Source: Acidobacterium sp. S8
Lineage (GTDB): Bacteria; Acidobacteriota; Terriglobia; Terriglobales; Acidobacteriaceae
Assembly (NCBI RefSeq): GCF_009765985.1
Contig: NZ_LMUM01000034.1
Span: forward strand, 548,069 to 612,068
DNA: 64,000 nt
Reading direction: 5' to 3'
Every line of letters starts with the position of its first letter. Positions within the stretch are counted from its first letter, which is position 1. This document shows positions 44,670 to 53,774 of this stretch, piece after piece. Below the pieces are notes generated by a model, which worked only from the letters and a program-made list of their open reading frames with translations, did no database searches and was not told the origin of the DNA. The position numbers and the translations under genes were made by a program.

Positions 44670-46214
44670 TTACTTCGGCGCCAGGCCCGTCGCTTTCTGC
44701 CGAAGTTGTGACTGCGCCAGCGCGAGCTTGTACGCGACGTAGTACTTGTAGATATTGGAAACGTAGGTGACGGTCTCCTGCCCAATGTCCTGGGCGGCAA
44801 CCAGTTCCACGTTGCCGAACCAGATGTTGGGATCAAGGCCCATGGTGACCGCCTCTTTGCGCAGCCTCGCGATCCGATTTGGTCCGGCGTTGTAACTGGC
44901 AAATACAAATAACGTCTTGTTTAGAGAATCGACCTGCGGGTCATTGAAATAGGTGTCCTCGATGTTGCGCAACATCTTGACGCCAGCGTGAATGTTGCCG
45001 TCAGCGTTGCCTACATTCGGTATGCTGATGGGAGAGGCCGCCGCAAATTTTGGGATCACCTGCATGATGCCCACAGCCCCGCTGGGATTCCGTTTGCTCT
45101 GGTCCAGCAGAGACTCCTGATAACCCTGGGCCGCAATCATCAGATAATCGAAGCTGTACTCACCCGCATACTTTTGGAAAAGCGCAAGGTTCGTCTGGAA
45201 TTTCTTCATCTCCGTGCCGGAGGTTGAATTCCTGACCCACTTGGTGTTTTGCAGGTAGCGGCGAAGCAGCGTGTTGCCGAAGGATGTTCCCGTCGCGTGC
45301 GTCTGGAGAAATTCGTCGACCAGTTGTTTCAATTGAGGGTTGTTCTTGCGCATGACCCATGCCAACTGTCCTCCACTTGCGATGACCAGGTCAGGATGCG
45401 GCTGGATGTGATCGAGCACTTGCGACCAGAGGGCAGCTCGTTCTTTCGTTGTGACCGTCGCCGGGATCAATCCTGCGTTCACCATCTGCACCAGATCGTC
45501 GTTCGTCAGGTTTTTGTCGGCGGCCTTGATTAGGATCGGCGTCTTGCCGGCTTTCTGGAGGGTCTCGTTCGCTTTCTGGAGGTTCTCATAATAGTTGGAG
45601 AGAGGATTGACGTAGACCTCTTTTCCCCCAAGATCGGCGAGGGTGGAAACCGGGCCGAAGTCTGGTCCTGTGACGATGATCTGGGTTATGTCTGACTGTA
45701 ACGGTGCCGAGAAGGCAACCCGCTTTTCACGGTCGGGCGTGACCATGATTCCTGAAGCTATCATGTCTCCCATTCCTTGCGTCAGGGCCGCTTCAATCTG
45801 GTCCAATCGCACTGGGAGAAATGTGACTTTCACATCGAGCTTGCCTGTTTTCAGTTTTTGGTTGGCAAATTTCTGGAACTCCTCTAATGCCTCGTACATC
45901 ACACCCCGGGGTTGTCCTTTGTCATAGAAAAAACCGATGGGGTTGAGGATAAGCAGGGCACGAATGTTGCGATTCTTCACCATCTCATCGAGGTCGCCGG
46001 TGCGGCGGCCGAAAGCAGTCGGCAACGCTACGCCGGTCGATGGCGCTGGCGGTTCATCGGGTGCGAGTGCTGAGGGAACGGCCGTCTGCTGCTTTGCCTG
46101 CTCCGTGGCGGCCTTGGGCTGAGTTTTTTTGCCGCAGGCAATCGGCAGAAGAAGGGCAGACAAACTAATTACGAAGATGAGGGTGTGGCTGGACGAAGTC
46201 GAGGTTGTGGACAT
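44670..46214 (-). CDS. MltF-like lytic transglycosylase with solute-binding domain
   Basis: 514-aa envelope enzyme that cleaves peptidoglycan glycan strands. A signal segment ends LPIACGKK, a near-lipobox (P at -3 is unusual). An extracellular solute-binding (SBP_bac_3) domain follows at about 75-330 (AFGRRTGDLDEMVKNRNIRALLILN, DKGQPRGVMYEALEEF). The SLT domain follows near 350-460: AAQGYQESLLDQSKRNPSGAVGIMQVIPKFA (catalytic Glu near 368) and FVFASYNAGPNRIARLRKEA. This is the MltF arrangement. The SBP part is thought to sense muropeptides in MltF. A single gene. Confidence 0.91.
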   Translation of the reverse strand: MSTTSTSSSHTLIFVISLSALLLPIACGKKTQPKAATEQAKQQTAVPSALAPDEPPAPSTGVALPTAFGRRTGDLDEMVKNRNIRALLILNPIGFFYDKGQPRGVMYEALEEFQKFANQKLKTGKLDVKVTFLPVRLDQIEAALTQGMGDMIASGIMVTPDREKRVAFSAPLQSDITQIIVTGPDFGPVSTLADLGGKEVYVNPLSNYYENLQKANETLQKAGKTPILIKAADKNLTNDDLVQMVNAGLIPATVTTKERAALWSQVLDHIQPHPDLVIASGGQLAWVMRKNNPQLKQLVDEFLQTHATGTSFGNTLLRRYLQNTKWVRNSTSGTEMKKFQTNLALFQKYAGEYSFDYLMIAAQGYQESLLDQSKRNPSGAVGIMQVIPKFAAASPISIPNVGNADGNIHAGVKMLRNIEDTYFNDPQVDSLNKTLFVFASYNAGPNRIARLRKEAVTMGLDPNIWFGNVELVAAQDIGQETVTYVSNIYKYYVAYKLALAQSQLRQKATGLAPK

Positions 46215-46346
46215 TCATCTTCTCCTCTGCGACGTGGCAATGAATTAACGCCATCCTCGGTTGGGAGTGTCGAATTATAGGCCGGCCCAGACGGTTCAGC
46301 CAAACATCCTGCAAACCCACATCTCAGAATCGCATCCCGATGTCTT

Positions 46347-48629
46347 TCACTCGCGACCTGAAGTGGATGTGCCTGAGGCTGTTGTTGTTGAAGGTGTCGC
46401 GGGTGTTCCTTCGCGGATGAGGAGGGCCATGCGGGGGAAGGTGAAGCTGCCTCCTGCGTCGTCGATGACGTTGACCTGGCAGGTGTAGAGGCCGGGCTTC
46501 AGGTCGGTTAATGGGACGTCGAATTGGAAGGCGATCGCGTCGCGTGTGGGCACGTTGAGTTGCGTGGCCTGGATGAGCGGTGTTTCGTAGACCTTCAATC
46601 CATTGCTTAGAAATTCGATGCTGGTGAAGACTCGGATCGGGGTGGTAGCTGTGTCCTTGTTTTTGCTTCCTCCCTTTTGTTTTGCCTGCGCGGTGTTCGA
46701 TCCCAGGTCAGCTTCGCGAACCTGGGGCACCCCGGTTTTTGACTCGCCTGTTGCCTTCGCTGGGTTGTAGACCTCGTAGAGAAAGTAGAGATGCTGGTTC
46801 TGGGTGAAGGTGTGGGCGAGGTTGGGAACGATCTGCTGGCCGTCGCGGACGAGCAAACTGTCGGATTTTTTGCCTGCGGGGATGCGCTGGCTGGCGAGCA
46901 CTACGGAGCTTAGCTTGACTGGAGCTTTGCGCAGGTCGGGTACGTTGATGTCGGTTTCGAAGGAGCCCATGCGTCCGGTTTCGTTTTCACGCACGACGAA
47001 CTTGAGATGGAACTTTCCTGCGGGCAGGGTGAAGTTGGTCGAATACTGGATGGTGCGCTGGCGTACCTGCTGCGCCTGATCTATGGCGAGCTTGACGGTG
47101 TCGCGTGCGTTGCCGATGACGCGGCCTGCGGAGTCTTTGACCTCTCCGATGATGTCAAGCGTGGCCTTGTCGCGGTCGCCTCCTTTTACGAAAGGAATTT
47201 GCGAGCCGGGGACGAGGATCGAGATCGGGATGGAGTAGTGGAAGTCGTCGAGGCGGAAATAGAGCGCCTGCAGGTAGACGGCGACATCGGTTGCGGGCAG
47301 GTCGCTGGCGAGCTCGTCGCCGAGTTCGCGCTCACGGTCGTCTTTGTTGGAGTGCTTGAAGTCGGCGGGGGCGTAGTAGCCGGGGCGGTATTCGAGCTTC
47401 AGGTCGGAGCGGTTGATCTTGATCGACAGGCGACGGTAAGAGCCGTCGCGCCGCGCGTCAGTCGAGCGAAAGCCGATGACGTAGTAGGCCGAAGTGTCCT
47501 GCTGCATGCGCTGGAAGGCGGGCGCGAAGTCGTTGGTGTCGAAGAAGGCTTTGCCGCCGGTGTCGGATGAGAGGTTGGCCATAACTTCCTGCGAGTTAAA
47601 GTTGGCGTCGAGGTTGTTCTGCAAGGCTGCGCCGTTATAGGCGCTGGTGCCGCGGAGGCTTCCGGTACTCGCGTCGCCTAATGGCGAGATGGCTTCGAGG
47701 CCGCGCGCGTCGACCGAATAGATGGCCATGTTGGAGCGCACGGCGGTGTTGATGGCGGAGCGCAGAGAAGCCTGGTTCTCAATGCCGTCGCGCGAGATGC
47801 CGCCGGAAAAGTAGAGTAAAGATTTTTTCTCGTTGATGTAGTTAAGCGACTTGGCGATGGCGGCGATGGCGTAGAGCTCACGGTCGGTGTTGATGTCGTT
47901 GTATTCACTCTCGTCGGCGGTGTAGGCGGTGGTGTCTTCGACTTGATTGGTGGTGCTGGTAGAGCCGGGAGCGAAGCCCTGAGACTGGTCGCCGGAGTAG
48001 CTGTTGACGGCCTTGAGGAGCAGGCTCTTGTCCTGGGTGAAATCCTGATCGAGCGAGAGCGAGCTGTCGAGCGAGGCGACGGCAACGACGTCGGCGGCCT
48101 GCATCTGCTTGCTGATGTAGTTGCGGGCGGCATCCTGCGCGCGTTCGATGTCTTCGGGCTGCATGGAGGTGATGTCGAAGAAGAGAACGACGAGGCGGTG
48201 GTCGCGGAGCGCGTCGGCGGTGACGACGGGAGACTTGCCGAGAAGAATGGATTTGCCGGTCTTACCGCTGATAGTGGCTTCGTTGAGCGCGGCGGCTTCG
48301 TCGACGCTTTCAAAATCGAAGCTGACGATTTGCTGCTGCTTGCCGTTCTCGGTGATGGTGAAGTCCTTTTGCGTGAGGCCTTTTACGACCTGGCCTGTTT
48401 TCTTGTCGCGGGCGACAACGTTCGTGAGGACGAGGTCGCTGTTTACCTTCAGGGTGAAGGCCTGGGATTGGTCGTCCTGTTGCGCGTTTGCGGAGATGAA
48501 TGCGAAGAGTAGGACAAGGACGAGGGTCGCTGACAGACCCAGGTTAGCTCCGCGAACCTGGGGCACCCGGATTTTGCGGCTCCTCTTCACTGCGTTCGGC
48601 GTCAGGAGGACATCGTTATGTTTGATCAT
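46347..48629 (-). CDS. Large VWA-domain protein with in-frame palindromic repeats
   Basis: 760-aa secreted protein. An unusually long n-region (about 30 residues, containing KIRVPQVRGANLG) precedes the TM-like signal (LSATLVLVLLFAFISANAQ). Then an Ig-like opening (LKVNSDLVLTNVVARDKKTGQVVKGLTQKDFTITENGK), a VWA domain near 140-370 with VVLFFDITSM instead of classic DxSxS, and a long beta-rich tail. Near residue 635 it contains KTGVPQVREADLGS, the same peptide as in the N-terminus; both come from a palindromic DNA repeat (46702-46733 and 48538-48568). It is last in a likely operon after a TonB receptor (12-base gap). Function unknown. Confidence 0.84.
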   Translation of the reverse strand: MIKHNDVLLTPNAVKRSRKIRVPQVRGANLGLSATLVLVLLFAFISANAQQDDQSQAFTLKVNSDLVLTNVVARDKKTGQVVKGLTQKDFTITENGKQQQIVSFDFESVDEAAALNEATISGKTGKSILLGKSPVVTADALRDHRLVVLFFDITSMQPEDIERAQDAARNYISKQMQAADVVAVASLDSSLSLDQDFTQDKSLLLKAVNSYSGDQSQGFAPGSTSTTNQVEDTTAYTADESEYNDINTDRELYAIAAIAKSLNYINEKKSLLYFSGGISRDGIENQASLRSAINTAVRSNMAIYSVDARGLEAISPLGDASTGSLRGTSAYNGAALQNNLDANFNSQEVMANLSSDTGGKAFFDTNDFAPAFQRMQQDTSAYYVIGFRSTDARRDGSYRRLSIKINRSDLKLEYRPGYYAPADFKHSNKDDRERELGDELASDLPATDVAVYLQALYFRLDDFHYSIPISILVPGSQIPFVKGGDRDKATLDIIGEVKDSAGRVIGNARDTVKLAIDQAQQVRQRTIQYSTNFTLPAGKFHLKFVVRENETGRMGSFETDINVPDLRKAPVKLSSVVLASQRIPAGKKSDSLLVRDGQQIVPNLAHTFTQNQHLYFLYEVYNPAKATGESKTGVPQVREADLGSNTAQAKQKGGSKNKDTATTPIRVFTSIEFLSNGLKVYETPLIQATQLNVPTRDAIAFQFDVPLTDLKPGLYTCQVNVIDDAGGSFTFPRMALLIREGTPATPSTTTASGTSTSGRE
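46702..46733. repeat. Palindromic repeat, family 2, copy E (coding)
   Basis: CCCAGGTCAGCTTCGCG then AACCTGGGGCACCCC. Arms pair with one mismatch. Inside the VWA gene it encodes, on the minus strand, VPQVREADLG. Shares the TGGGGCACCC tail with family 1. Confidence 0.82.
48538..48568. repeat. Palindromic repeat, family 2, copy F (coding)
   Basis: CCCAGGTTAGCTCCGCG then AACCTGGGGCACCC; an exact 8-bp stem CCCAGGTT/AACCTGGG. It encodes VPQVRGANLG near the N-terminus of the VWA protein, same frame and orientation as copy E. Confidence 0.83.
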
Positions 48630-48641
48630 TGTTCGTGTCTC

Positions 48642-51600
48642 CTAGAAGCGGTAGCGGGCGAGGAAGGTGAAGGCGCGCATGGATGCGGCGGAATTGACTT
48701 GTCCGTATGTGGCCGAGCCGAGTGTGGTGTCGACGCCTGCGTATTGTACGGTATTGAAAACGTTGCTGGCGGTGGCTCGCATTTCGAGGTTGCGCATGTC
48801 GCCGAAGCGGATGCTCTTTGAGAGCGAGGCGTTGAAGTCGATAGTGCCGGGGCCGGGAATGAAGTAACGGGGCGCGGTTCCGTAGGTTCCGGCGGGTTGT
48901 GCGAAGGCATCTTTGTTAAACCAGTTGCGGATGGTGCCTCCGCCTGCAGTGAGCGATGCTCCGGGAACATAGTCAGGGCGCAGAGAGCCGGCGCTGCCGC
49001 GGGCTACATCTTCGACGCTGGCTTCATAGTGCGGCGTGAGCGGCTCGCCGGTGGCAAAGTTGAAGGTTCCGGAGAGCGAGATGTTGGCGAGTGCGTGTGA
49101 CCAGAAATCGCCGGTGGTGAGCATGTGTGTATCGGGGCCGAAGGGTAGCTCGTAGACGAAGTCGCCTTTGAGGTTGTGGCGGAGATCGAAGCTGGAGTTC
49201 GATTCTTCGGCGAGGATGTTCTGCCAGTTTTGCGCGACGATGGTGCTGGTGCCTCCATTGCCGCCGATGGAGCTGGCGTTGTCAATCGAATGCGAGTAGG
49301 TGTAGGTCGCACCGACGGCAACACCGCGCTGCATCCGCTTGCGCAGGCGCACGGCGAGGGCGTTGTAATTGGAGAAGGCGATCGAGTCTTCCCAGTCGTA
49401 ATAGACGCCGCTGAGGGATTCGGTGGCGGATCGACCCGGGGCGCTGACCGCATCAAGGCGCGTGCCTTTCGATCCGTTGTAGCCGACGTTGAGGACGATG
49501 CCCATTGGCAGGGTGCGTTGAATGTCGAGGTTCCAGACCTGCACGTAGGGCAGGTGGAAGTCTTTATTGACGGCGTAGTTGCCGATGTCCTGCGGAGCGG
49601 GGAAGCCGTTGGCTAATGTGATGTCGGCTCCGGTGGTGGCTTCGTTGGTTTGCACATCGGCAAAGGGCGGCTGGAAGGCGAAGTTCTGCACGAACTTTAC
49701 ATACTGTCCGTTGGCGAAGTTGATGCCGTATCCAGCGCGAACGACCGTATCTTTGATGGCTCGCCATGCGAGGCCGAGGCGCGGGGAAAAATTGTCGCGT
49801 TCAGGTTCGATGAGGGTGCGTGGATATTTGCCGGAGTAGGGGCCGACCTGATTCGGCTGCACCGGGGTGACGCTGGCGAAGTTGTTGCCTGCATCGAGAT
49901 TGACGAGGCGGTCGTCTTTTTCCGAGTAAGGCGAGAAGTATTCGTAGCGCAGTCCGGCCATGATGGTGAGGTTGGGAAGCGCCTGCCAGCTGTCCTGGAA
50001 GAAGGCGTCCCAGACGTTTTCGCGGAGATAGGCCTTTTGATATGGAGCCTGCAGCGCGGTCTGCTGCGGGAAGCCGAGGAGCAGATCGGCGAGCGATGAG
50101 CCGGTGGCGGCAAGGCCGCCGCTGGTGTTCTCGTTGGTACCTGGCTGCTGGGTATAAAGGCCGGTGAAGTAGAAATTTCCCGTCGAGTTGGCGTTGCCGA
50201 TCATGTCGAGGTGCACGCGCTTGAAGTCACCACCGAACTTGAAGTTGTTCTTGTGGTGGATCCAGGAACTGGATTCGGCGAGGGAGATGGTCTGGTTGGT
50301 GTGGAGATTGGGCTGCTGCTCGTTGAGGCCGGTGAACTGGTTGAGGGTGATGCTGGGCAGGCCGTAGTTGAGCGGGCTGGTGGCACCGCCGAAGATGTTG
50401 ATGCCGAGCTGCTGGGCTACGTCGGTAGTGTTGGTGAAGTAATTCTGCAGCTCGATGTTGCTGCGGTTCCATCCAGCGGTGAGGCTGTTGGTGAGCTTGC
50501 CTTTGCCTGCGACGTATGCCGCCTGCAGCGTGTACTGGTGCATCTGCTGCTTGCCGCCGAGGTCGGGAAAGATGTTCAGCTCGTCAGAGGCGTTGTGGCT
50601 GTAGTTGAAATTGGCATTGACGCTCTGATGCCAGGTGTTGCCGCCCTGTCCCATAGCCTGCCGGATCATGCCGATGATGGGCGAGCCGCCTGCACTCGAA
50701 CCGAAGTTGTGGATGTAGCGCATGCCGACGTTGGTGGTGTTGGTCTGGCTGGTCGAGATGCGCTGGTAATTCTGGAGCGATCCGGGCAGGTTCGCTGTGG
50801 GAATGTAGTTGAGAAGCCCGGTGGCTTGCGGCGCAATGCAGGCCGCGGGTATGACGTTATTTACAAACGGCTGGCCGGGTATGTTGCCGTTGGCCGTGCA
50901 AGTCGCTCCGCCGGGTGCGCTGGCAGCGGACGGATTGTAGATGATAATTGGCGTGCCATTTTGTGTTGTCAGCGAAGAGAGATCGCCGGTTCTCTCGTCA
51001 GCAGTGGGCACAGTTCCGTATTGATTGAATGGCGACGAGGAGTGATTACCCGCGAGGGTGAAGAAGAGGAGGTCGCGGGTATCATGCTCGAGGATTTTAG
51101 GAATGTAGGGGGCGCCAATGAAGGTCAGGCCGAAGTGATTGGAGGCGTAGCTGGGCTGATTGAGCGGCGCTCCGCGAACGGAGAATGGCTCGGCGTTGAG
51201 CGCGGAGTTGCCGCCATTCCAGAAGATGGCTCCATGAGGCTTGGCGGGATTGAAGTTGCGGAAGTTGCCGCGTCCGCCGAAGCCACGCCCGCCGCCACCC
51301 CCTCCTCCGCCGGGACCACCACCAAAACCTCCGGGGCCACCAGCGCCGCCGCCTTGCCCTCCGCGTCCACTATTGCCGCCGGGTGATTGTGAGAGCGACT
51401 GGTTGAACTCGTTGTCGTCCATGTTCTGACGCATCTGCTGCATGTCAAGGCCGGCGAAAGGATTGGTGGTTCCGCTTTGCCCGCTGACGGCGACGGATTC
51501 GCCGGAGAAGTCAGAGTTATTGGCCAGTGTGGGGAGTTGCGTGTCCGATCCGCTGGTGGCGCCGCCTGCCTGAATGAGTCCAGCTGCTGCACCGAGGAGG

Positions 51601-52046
51601 CTGAGGTTCTGCGAGCCGCTGCCGGCGTATTGCCGTAGGTTTTGCGTCAGCTGGGTGGTCTGGCTGCTGCCTTCTTCCTGCGTGGCGCGGGACGCCAGCG
51701 TGAGGGTGAAGTCGGCCTGCTGGTTGTGCGAGGTAGCGTTGAGCAGTGCTTCTTTTGTGGTTTGGGCGAAGGCGGCGAAGTCGCTGCGGACAACGTAGCG
51801 GCCATTCTGCGGGATGGCGAGTGAATAGGCACCAGTAGCGTCGGTAACGGTGCTGTATTTCTTGCCTGTGAGGGTATTGGTGGCGGTGATGCTGACCCCC
51901 GGGAGGGGAGTGGTTCCGGATTTGACTGTGCCGTGGATGGTGCCGCCTGTCGTGGATGACGGCGGGACCGGGGGCTGTGGCTGCGTCTGAGCGGAGCATG
52001 CTGCGGAAAGGGCCAGCAACAGGCTGAATGTCAGCAATCGGGGCAC
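48642..52046 (-). CDS. TonB-dependent receptor with carboxypeptidase-regulatory domain
   Basis: 1134-aa outer-membrane transporter, start GTG at 52046 with AAGGA eight bases upstream. A signal peptide (LTFSLLLALSAACSA) precedes the regulatory beta domain GGTIHGTVKSGTTPLPGVSITATNTLTGKKYST (about 30-110). A plug-like region near 120-260 includes NSDFSGESVAVSGQSGTTNPF. Around 240-290 is a Gly/Arg-rich linker (GGPGGFGGGPGGGGGGGGRG). The long beta-barrel ends in the terminal F of RAFTFLARYRF. Receptors of this OAR/CarboxypepD_reg type are greatly expanded in acidobacteria. It follows the DUF5666 gene by 25 bases and precedes the VWA gene by 12. Ligand unknown. Confidence 0.92.
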   Translation of the reverse strand: MPRLLTFSLLLALSAACSAQTQPQPPVPPSSTTGGTIHGTVKSGTTPLPGVSITATNTLTGKKYSTVTDATGAYSLAIPQNGRYVVRSDFAAFAQTTKEALLNATSHNQQADFTLTLASRATQEEGSSQTTQLTQNLRQYAGSGSQNLSLLGAAAGLIQAGGATSGSDTQLPTLANNSDFSGESVAVSGQSGTTNPFAGLDMQQMRQNMDDNEFNQSLSQSPGGNSGRGGQGGGAGGPGGFGGGPGGGGGGGGRGFGGRGNFRNFNPAKPHGAIFWNGGNSALNAEPFSVRGAPLNQPSYASNHFGLTFIGAPYIPKILEHDTRDLLFFTLAGNHSSSPFNQYGTVPTADERTGDLSSLTTQNGTPIIIYNPSAASAPGGATCTANGNIPGQPFVNNVIPAACIAPQATGLLNYIPTANLPGSLQNYQRISTSQTNTTNVGMRYIHNFGSSAGGSPIIGMIRQAMGQGGNTWHQSVNANFNYSHNASDELNIFPDLGGKQQMHQYTLQAAYVAGKGKLTNSLTAGWNRSNIELQNYFTNTTDVAQQLGINIFGGATSPLNYGLPSITLNQFTGLNEQQPNLHTNQTISLAESSSWIHHKNNFKFGGDFKRVHLDMIGNANSTGNFYFTGLYTQQPGTNENTSGGLAATGSSLADLLLGFPQQTALQAPYQKAYLRENVWDAFFQDSWQALPNLTIMAGLRYEYFSPYSEKDDRLVNLDAGNNFASVTPVQPNQVGPYSGKYPRTLIEPERDNFSPRLGLAWRAIKDTVVRAGYGINFANGQYVKFVQNFAFQPPFADVQTNEATTGADITLANGFPAPQDIGNYAVNKDFHLPYVQVWNLDIQRTLPMGIVLNVGYNGSKGTRLDAVSAPGRSATESLSGVYYDWEDSIAFSNYNALAVRLRKRMQRGVAVGATYTYSHSIDNASSIGGNGGTSTIVAQNWQNILAEESNSSFDLRHNLKGDFVYELPFGPDTHMLTTGDFWSHALANISLSGTFNFATGEPLTPHYEASVEDVARGSAGSLRPDYVPGASLTAGGGTIRNWFNKDAFAQPAGTYGTAPRYFIPGPGTIDFNASLSKSIRFGDMRNLEMRATASNVFNTVQYAGVDTTLGSATYGQVNSAASMRAFTFLARYRF

Positions 52047-52071
52047 GGTAAAAATCCTTCTGCTCGTTTGG

Positions 52072-52764
52072 CTACTGTTGCGGTGCGCTTGTTTGTCCTG
52101 ACCCGGTTCCCTGCCCACCGGGTCCACCCGGACGGCGGTTAGGATCAAGCACAGTCAGCTCGGAGGCGACGAAATTGCCACTCGGTGATGCACCACGGGC
52201 GGAGATAGTGTCGCCGACCTTGATATCGGCCAGCGTAATGCTGTCACGGTGCTTGCGGAAGGACGTATTCTCGTCGACGGTAATGGTCTGTGTCTTTTTA
52301 TCCGGGCGCTCGACGGTGAGGGTGAGGTCCTTGATGGCAGTGATCTTGCCGGCGGTCCAGGTTTTGCCGAAGTCGGCCTGCATCTGCTTCATGCGCGCGA
52401 CCTGCTCGGCATCGAGGACGGCTAAAAAGGCGGCGCCGACGGTGTGAGCCTGCTCGTCGACTTCGCCTCCGGTCATGATGACATCGCCGGCGTGGACGTC
52501 GGTGGCTTTGATGGGCTGGCGATCTTTCATGATGCGGGTGTTGGGGCCGGTGGCGATCTTGTAGCTGGTGCCGTCTTCGGTCTTGATGGTGAAGCTCCCG
52601 CCATCGATGGCGGTAACGGTGCCGTGAACGGCGGACCCCATGCCCATGAAACCGGCGCCCCCACGCGGCCGGCCGGCGCCATCCTGCTGTTGCTGCGCGA
52701 ACGCGGGCGACAATGTCAGTGAACCTAAAAGCAAAAGCGATGCGATGCGGGAGATGAATTTCAT
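52072..52764 (-). CDS. DUF5666-domain secreted protein
   Basis: 230 aa with a signal peptide (IASLLLLGSLTLSPAFA). Two DUF5666-type beta repeats are visible: GTVTAIDGGSFTIKTEDGTSYKIATGPNTRIMKD at about 49-82 and GKITAIKDLTLTVERPDKKTQTITVDENTSFRK at about 138-170. A Gly/Arg-rich piece (AGRPRGGAGFMGMG) follows the signal, and the C-terminus is Gly/Pro/Gln-rich (RRPGGPGGQGTGSGQTS). It is first of the same-strand trio with the TonB receptor and VWA protein, so these probably act together at the envelope. Function unknown. Confidence 0.88.
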   Translation of the reverse strand: MKFISRIASLLLLGSLTLSPAFAQQQQDGAGRPRGGAGFMGMGSAVHGTVTAIDGGSFTIKTEDGTSYKIATGPNTRIMKDRQPIKATDVHAGDVIMTGGEVDEQAHTVGAAFLAVLDAEQVARMKQMQADFGKTWTAGKITAIKDLTLTVERPDKKTQTITVDENTSFRKHRDSITLADIKVGDTISARGASPSGNFVASELTVLDPNRRPGGPGGQGTGSGQTSAPQQ

Positions 52765-52929
52765 ATATTCCTTAGCGTACCAATAGAGGGCAATTGGGGA
52801 ACCAATCTACTGATGGCTGCCAGATAGACGCAGAATCGGCCGTCCGAGTCTCAGGGTGCCTCATTAGCAAATACGTCGCTGTCAGGCTTTTTGTTCGACG
52901 ATTCCCCGGTCTGAGGTACACTGCCGGGA

Positions 52930-53637
52930 ATGCCGCAACTAAATGATTCTGTTCACACGGAAACGCATTTTCAATCAAGCGACGTGGTGCGCGATGTAGT
53001 GATCGGCATGGCGGACGGGCTGACGGTTCCCTTTGCCCTGGCGGCAGGGCTTTCGGGTGTGGTGTCTTCAACGCACCTGGTGGTGATTGCCGGACTGGCA
53101 GAGATTGCGGCGGGATCGATCGCGATGGGCCTGGGCGGATACCTGGCATCGCGCGGCGACTCGGAGCACTATGCCAGCGAGCGCCGCCGCGAGGAAATGG
53201 AGATTGTGGAGCGGACGCGCGATGAGGAAGAGGAGATCTACGAAATCTTCGAAGAGTATGGCGTCACACGTCCCGAGAGCGATTCGGTGCTGCAGGCGCT
53301 GAAGCGCAATCCCAAAGCGTGGGTGGATTTTATGATGCGCTTCGAGCTGGGCCTCGAGGAGCCGGAGGCGCACAGGGCGCGACAGAGCGCAGCTACGATT
53401 GCCTGCTCGTATGTAGTTGGCGGACTGGTGCCGTTGCTTCCTTATATGTTGCTGACCGAGAGCGCCCGGGCGCTGATGTTTTCCGTAGTGCTTACGCTGC
53501 TGGCGCTGGTGATTTTTGGCGCGGTGAAAGGACGGCTGACGGGCGCGGGAGCATTACGCAGCGGATTACAGACGGTGTTGATTGGAGGATTGGCGGCGGC
53601 CGCGGCGTATGGGCTGGCTCGATTGTTTCGATCCTGA
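52930..53637 (+). CDS. VIT1/CCC1-family iron or manganese transporter
   Basis: 235-aa membrane protein. The opening DVVRDVVIGMADGLTVPFALAAGLSGVV (about 19-46) and AEIAAGSIAMGLGGYLASRGDSEHYASER (about 60-88) are the family signatures, with a cytoplasmic acidic metal-binding helix bundle (EEMEIVERTRDEEEEIYEIFEEYG) rich in Glu. Three further TM segments follow the loop, as in plant VIT1, which exports Fe2+/Mn2+ from the cytoplasm into a compartment. Start ATG at 52930. It is isolated between a divergent DUF5666 gene and egtB. Confidence 0.93.
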   Translation: MPQLNDSVHTETHFQSSDVVRDVVIGMADGLTVPFALAAGLSGVVSSTHLVVIAGLAEIAAGSIAMGLGGYLASRGDSEHYASERRREEMEIVERTRDEEEEIYEIFEEYGVTRPESDSVLQALKRNPKAWVDFMMRFELGLEEPEAHRARQSAATIACSYVVGGLVPLLPYMLLTESARALMFSVVLTLLALVIFGAVKGRLTGAGALRSGLQTVLIGGLAAAAAYGLARLFRS

Positions 53638-53774
53638 TAAGAAGCAGTGATGGTAATTATAAAAAGAAGCGGCGGCTGTTTGGGCGCATCTTTGTTTCCA
53701 TCGCCGCCAATGTTAGGCTTTGGAGCAACGCGCGGCGGGAAAAGCCCTCTAATGTAGAGGAGGTTTGAGGTATC

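Noticed and set aside
50211..51386. A 391-residue plus-strand frame
   Set aside because: Fully antisense to the TonB receptor, rich in Gly/Val/Glu as expected from the complement of its codons.
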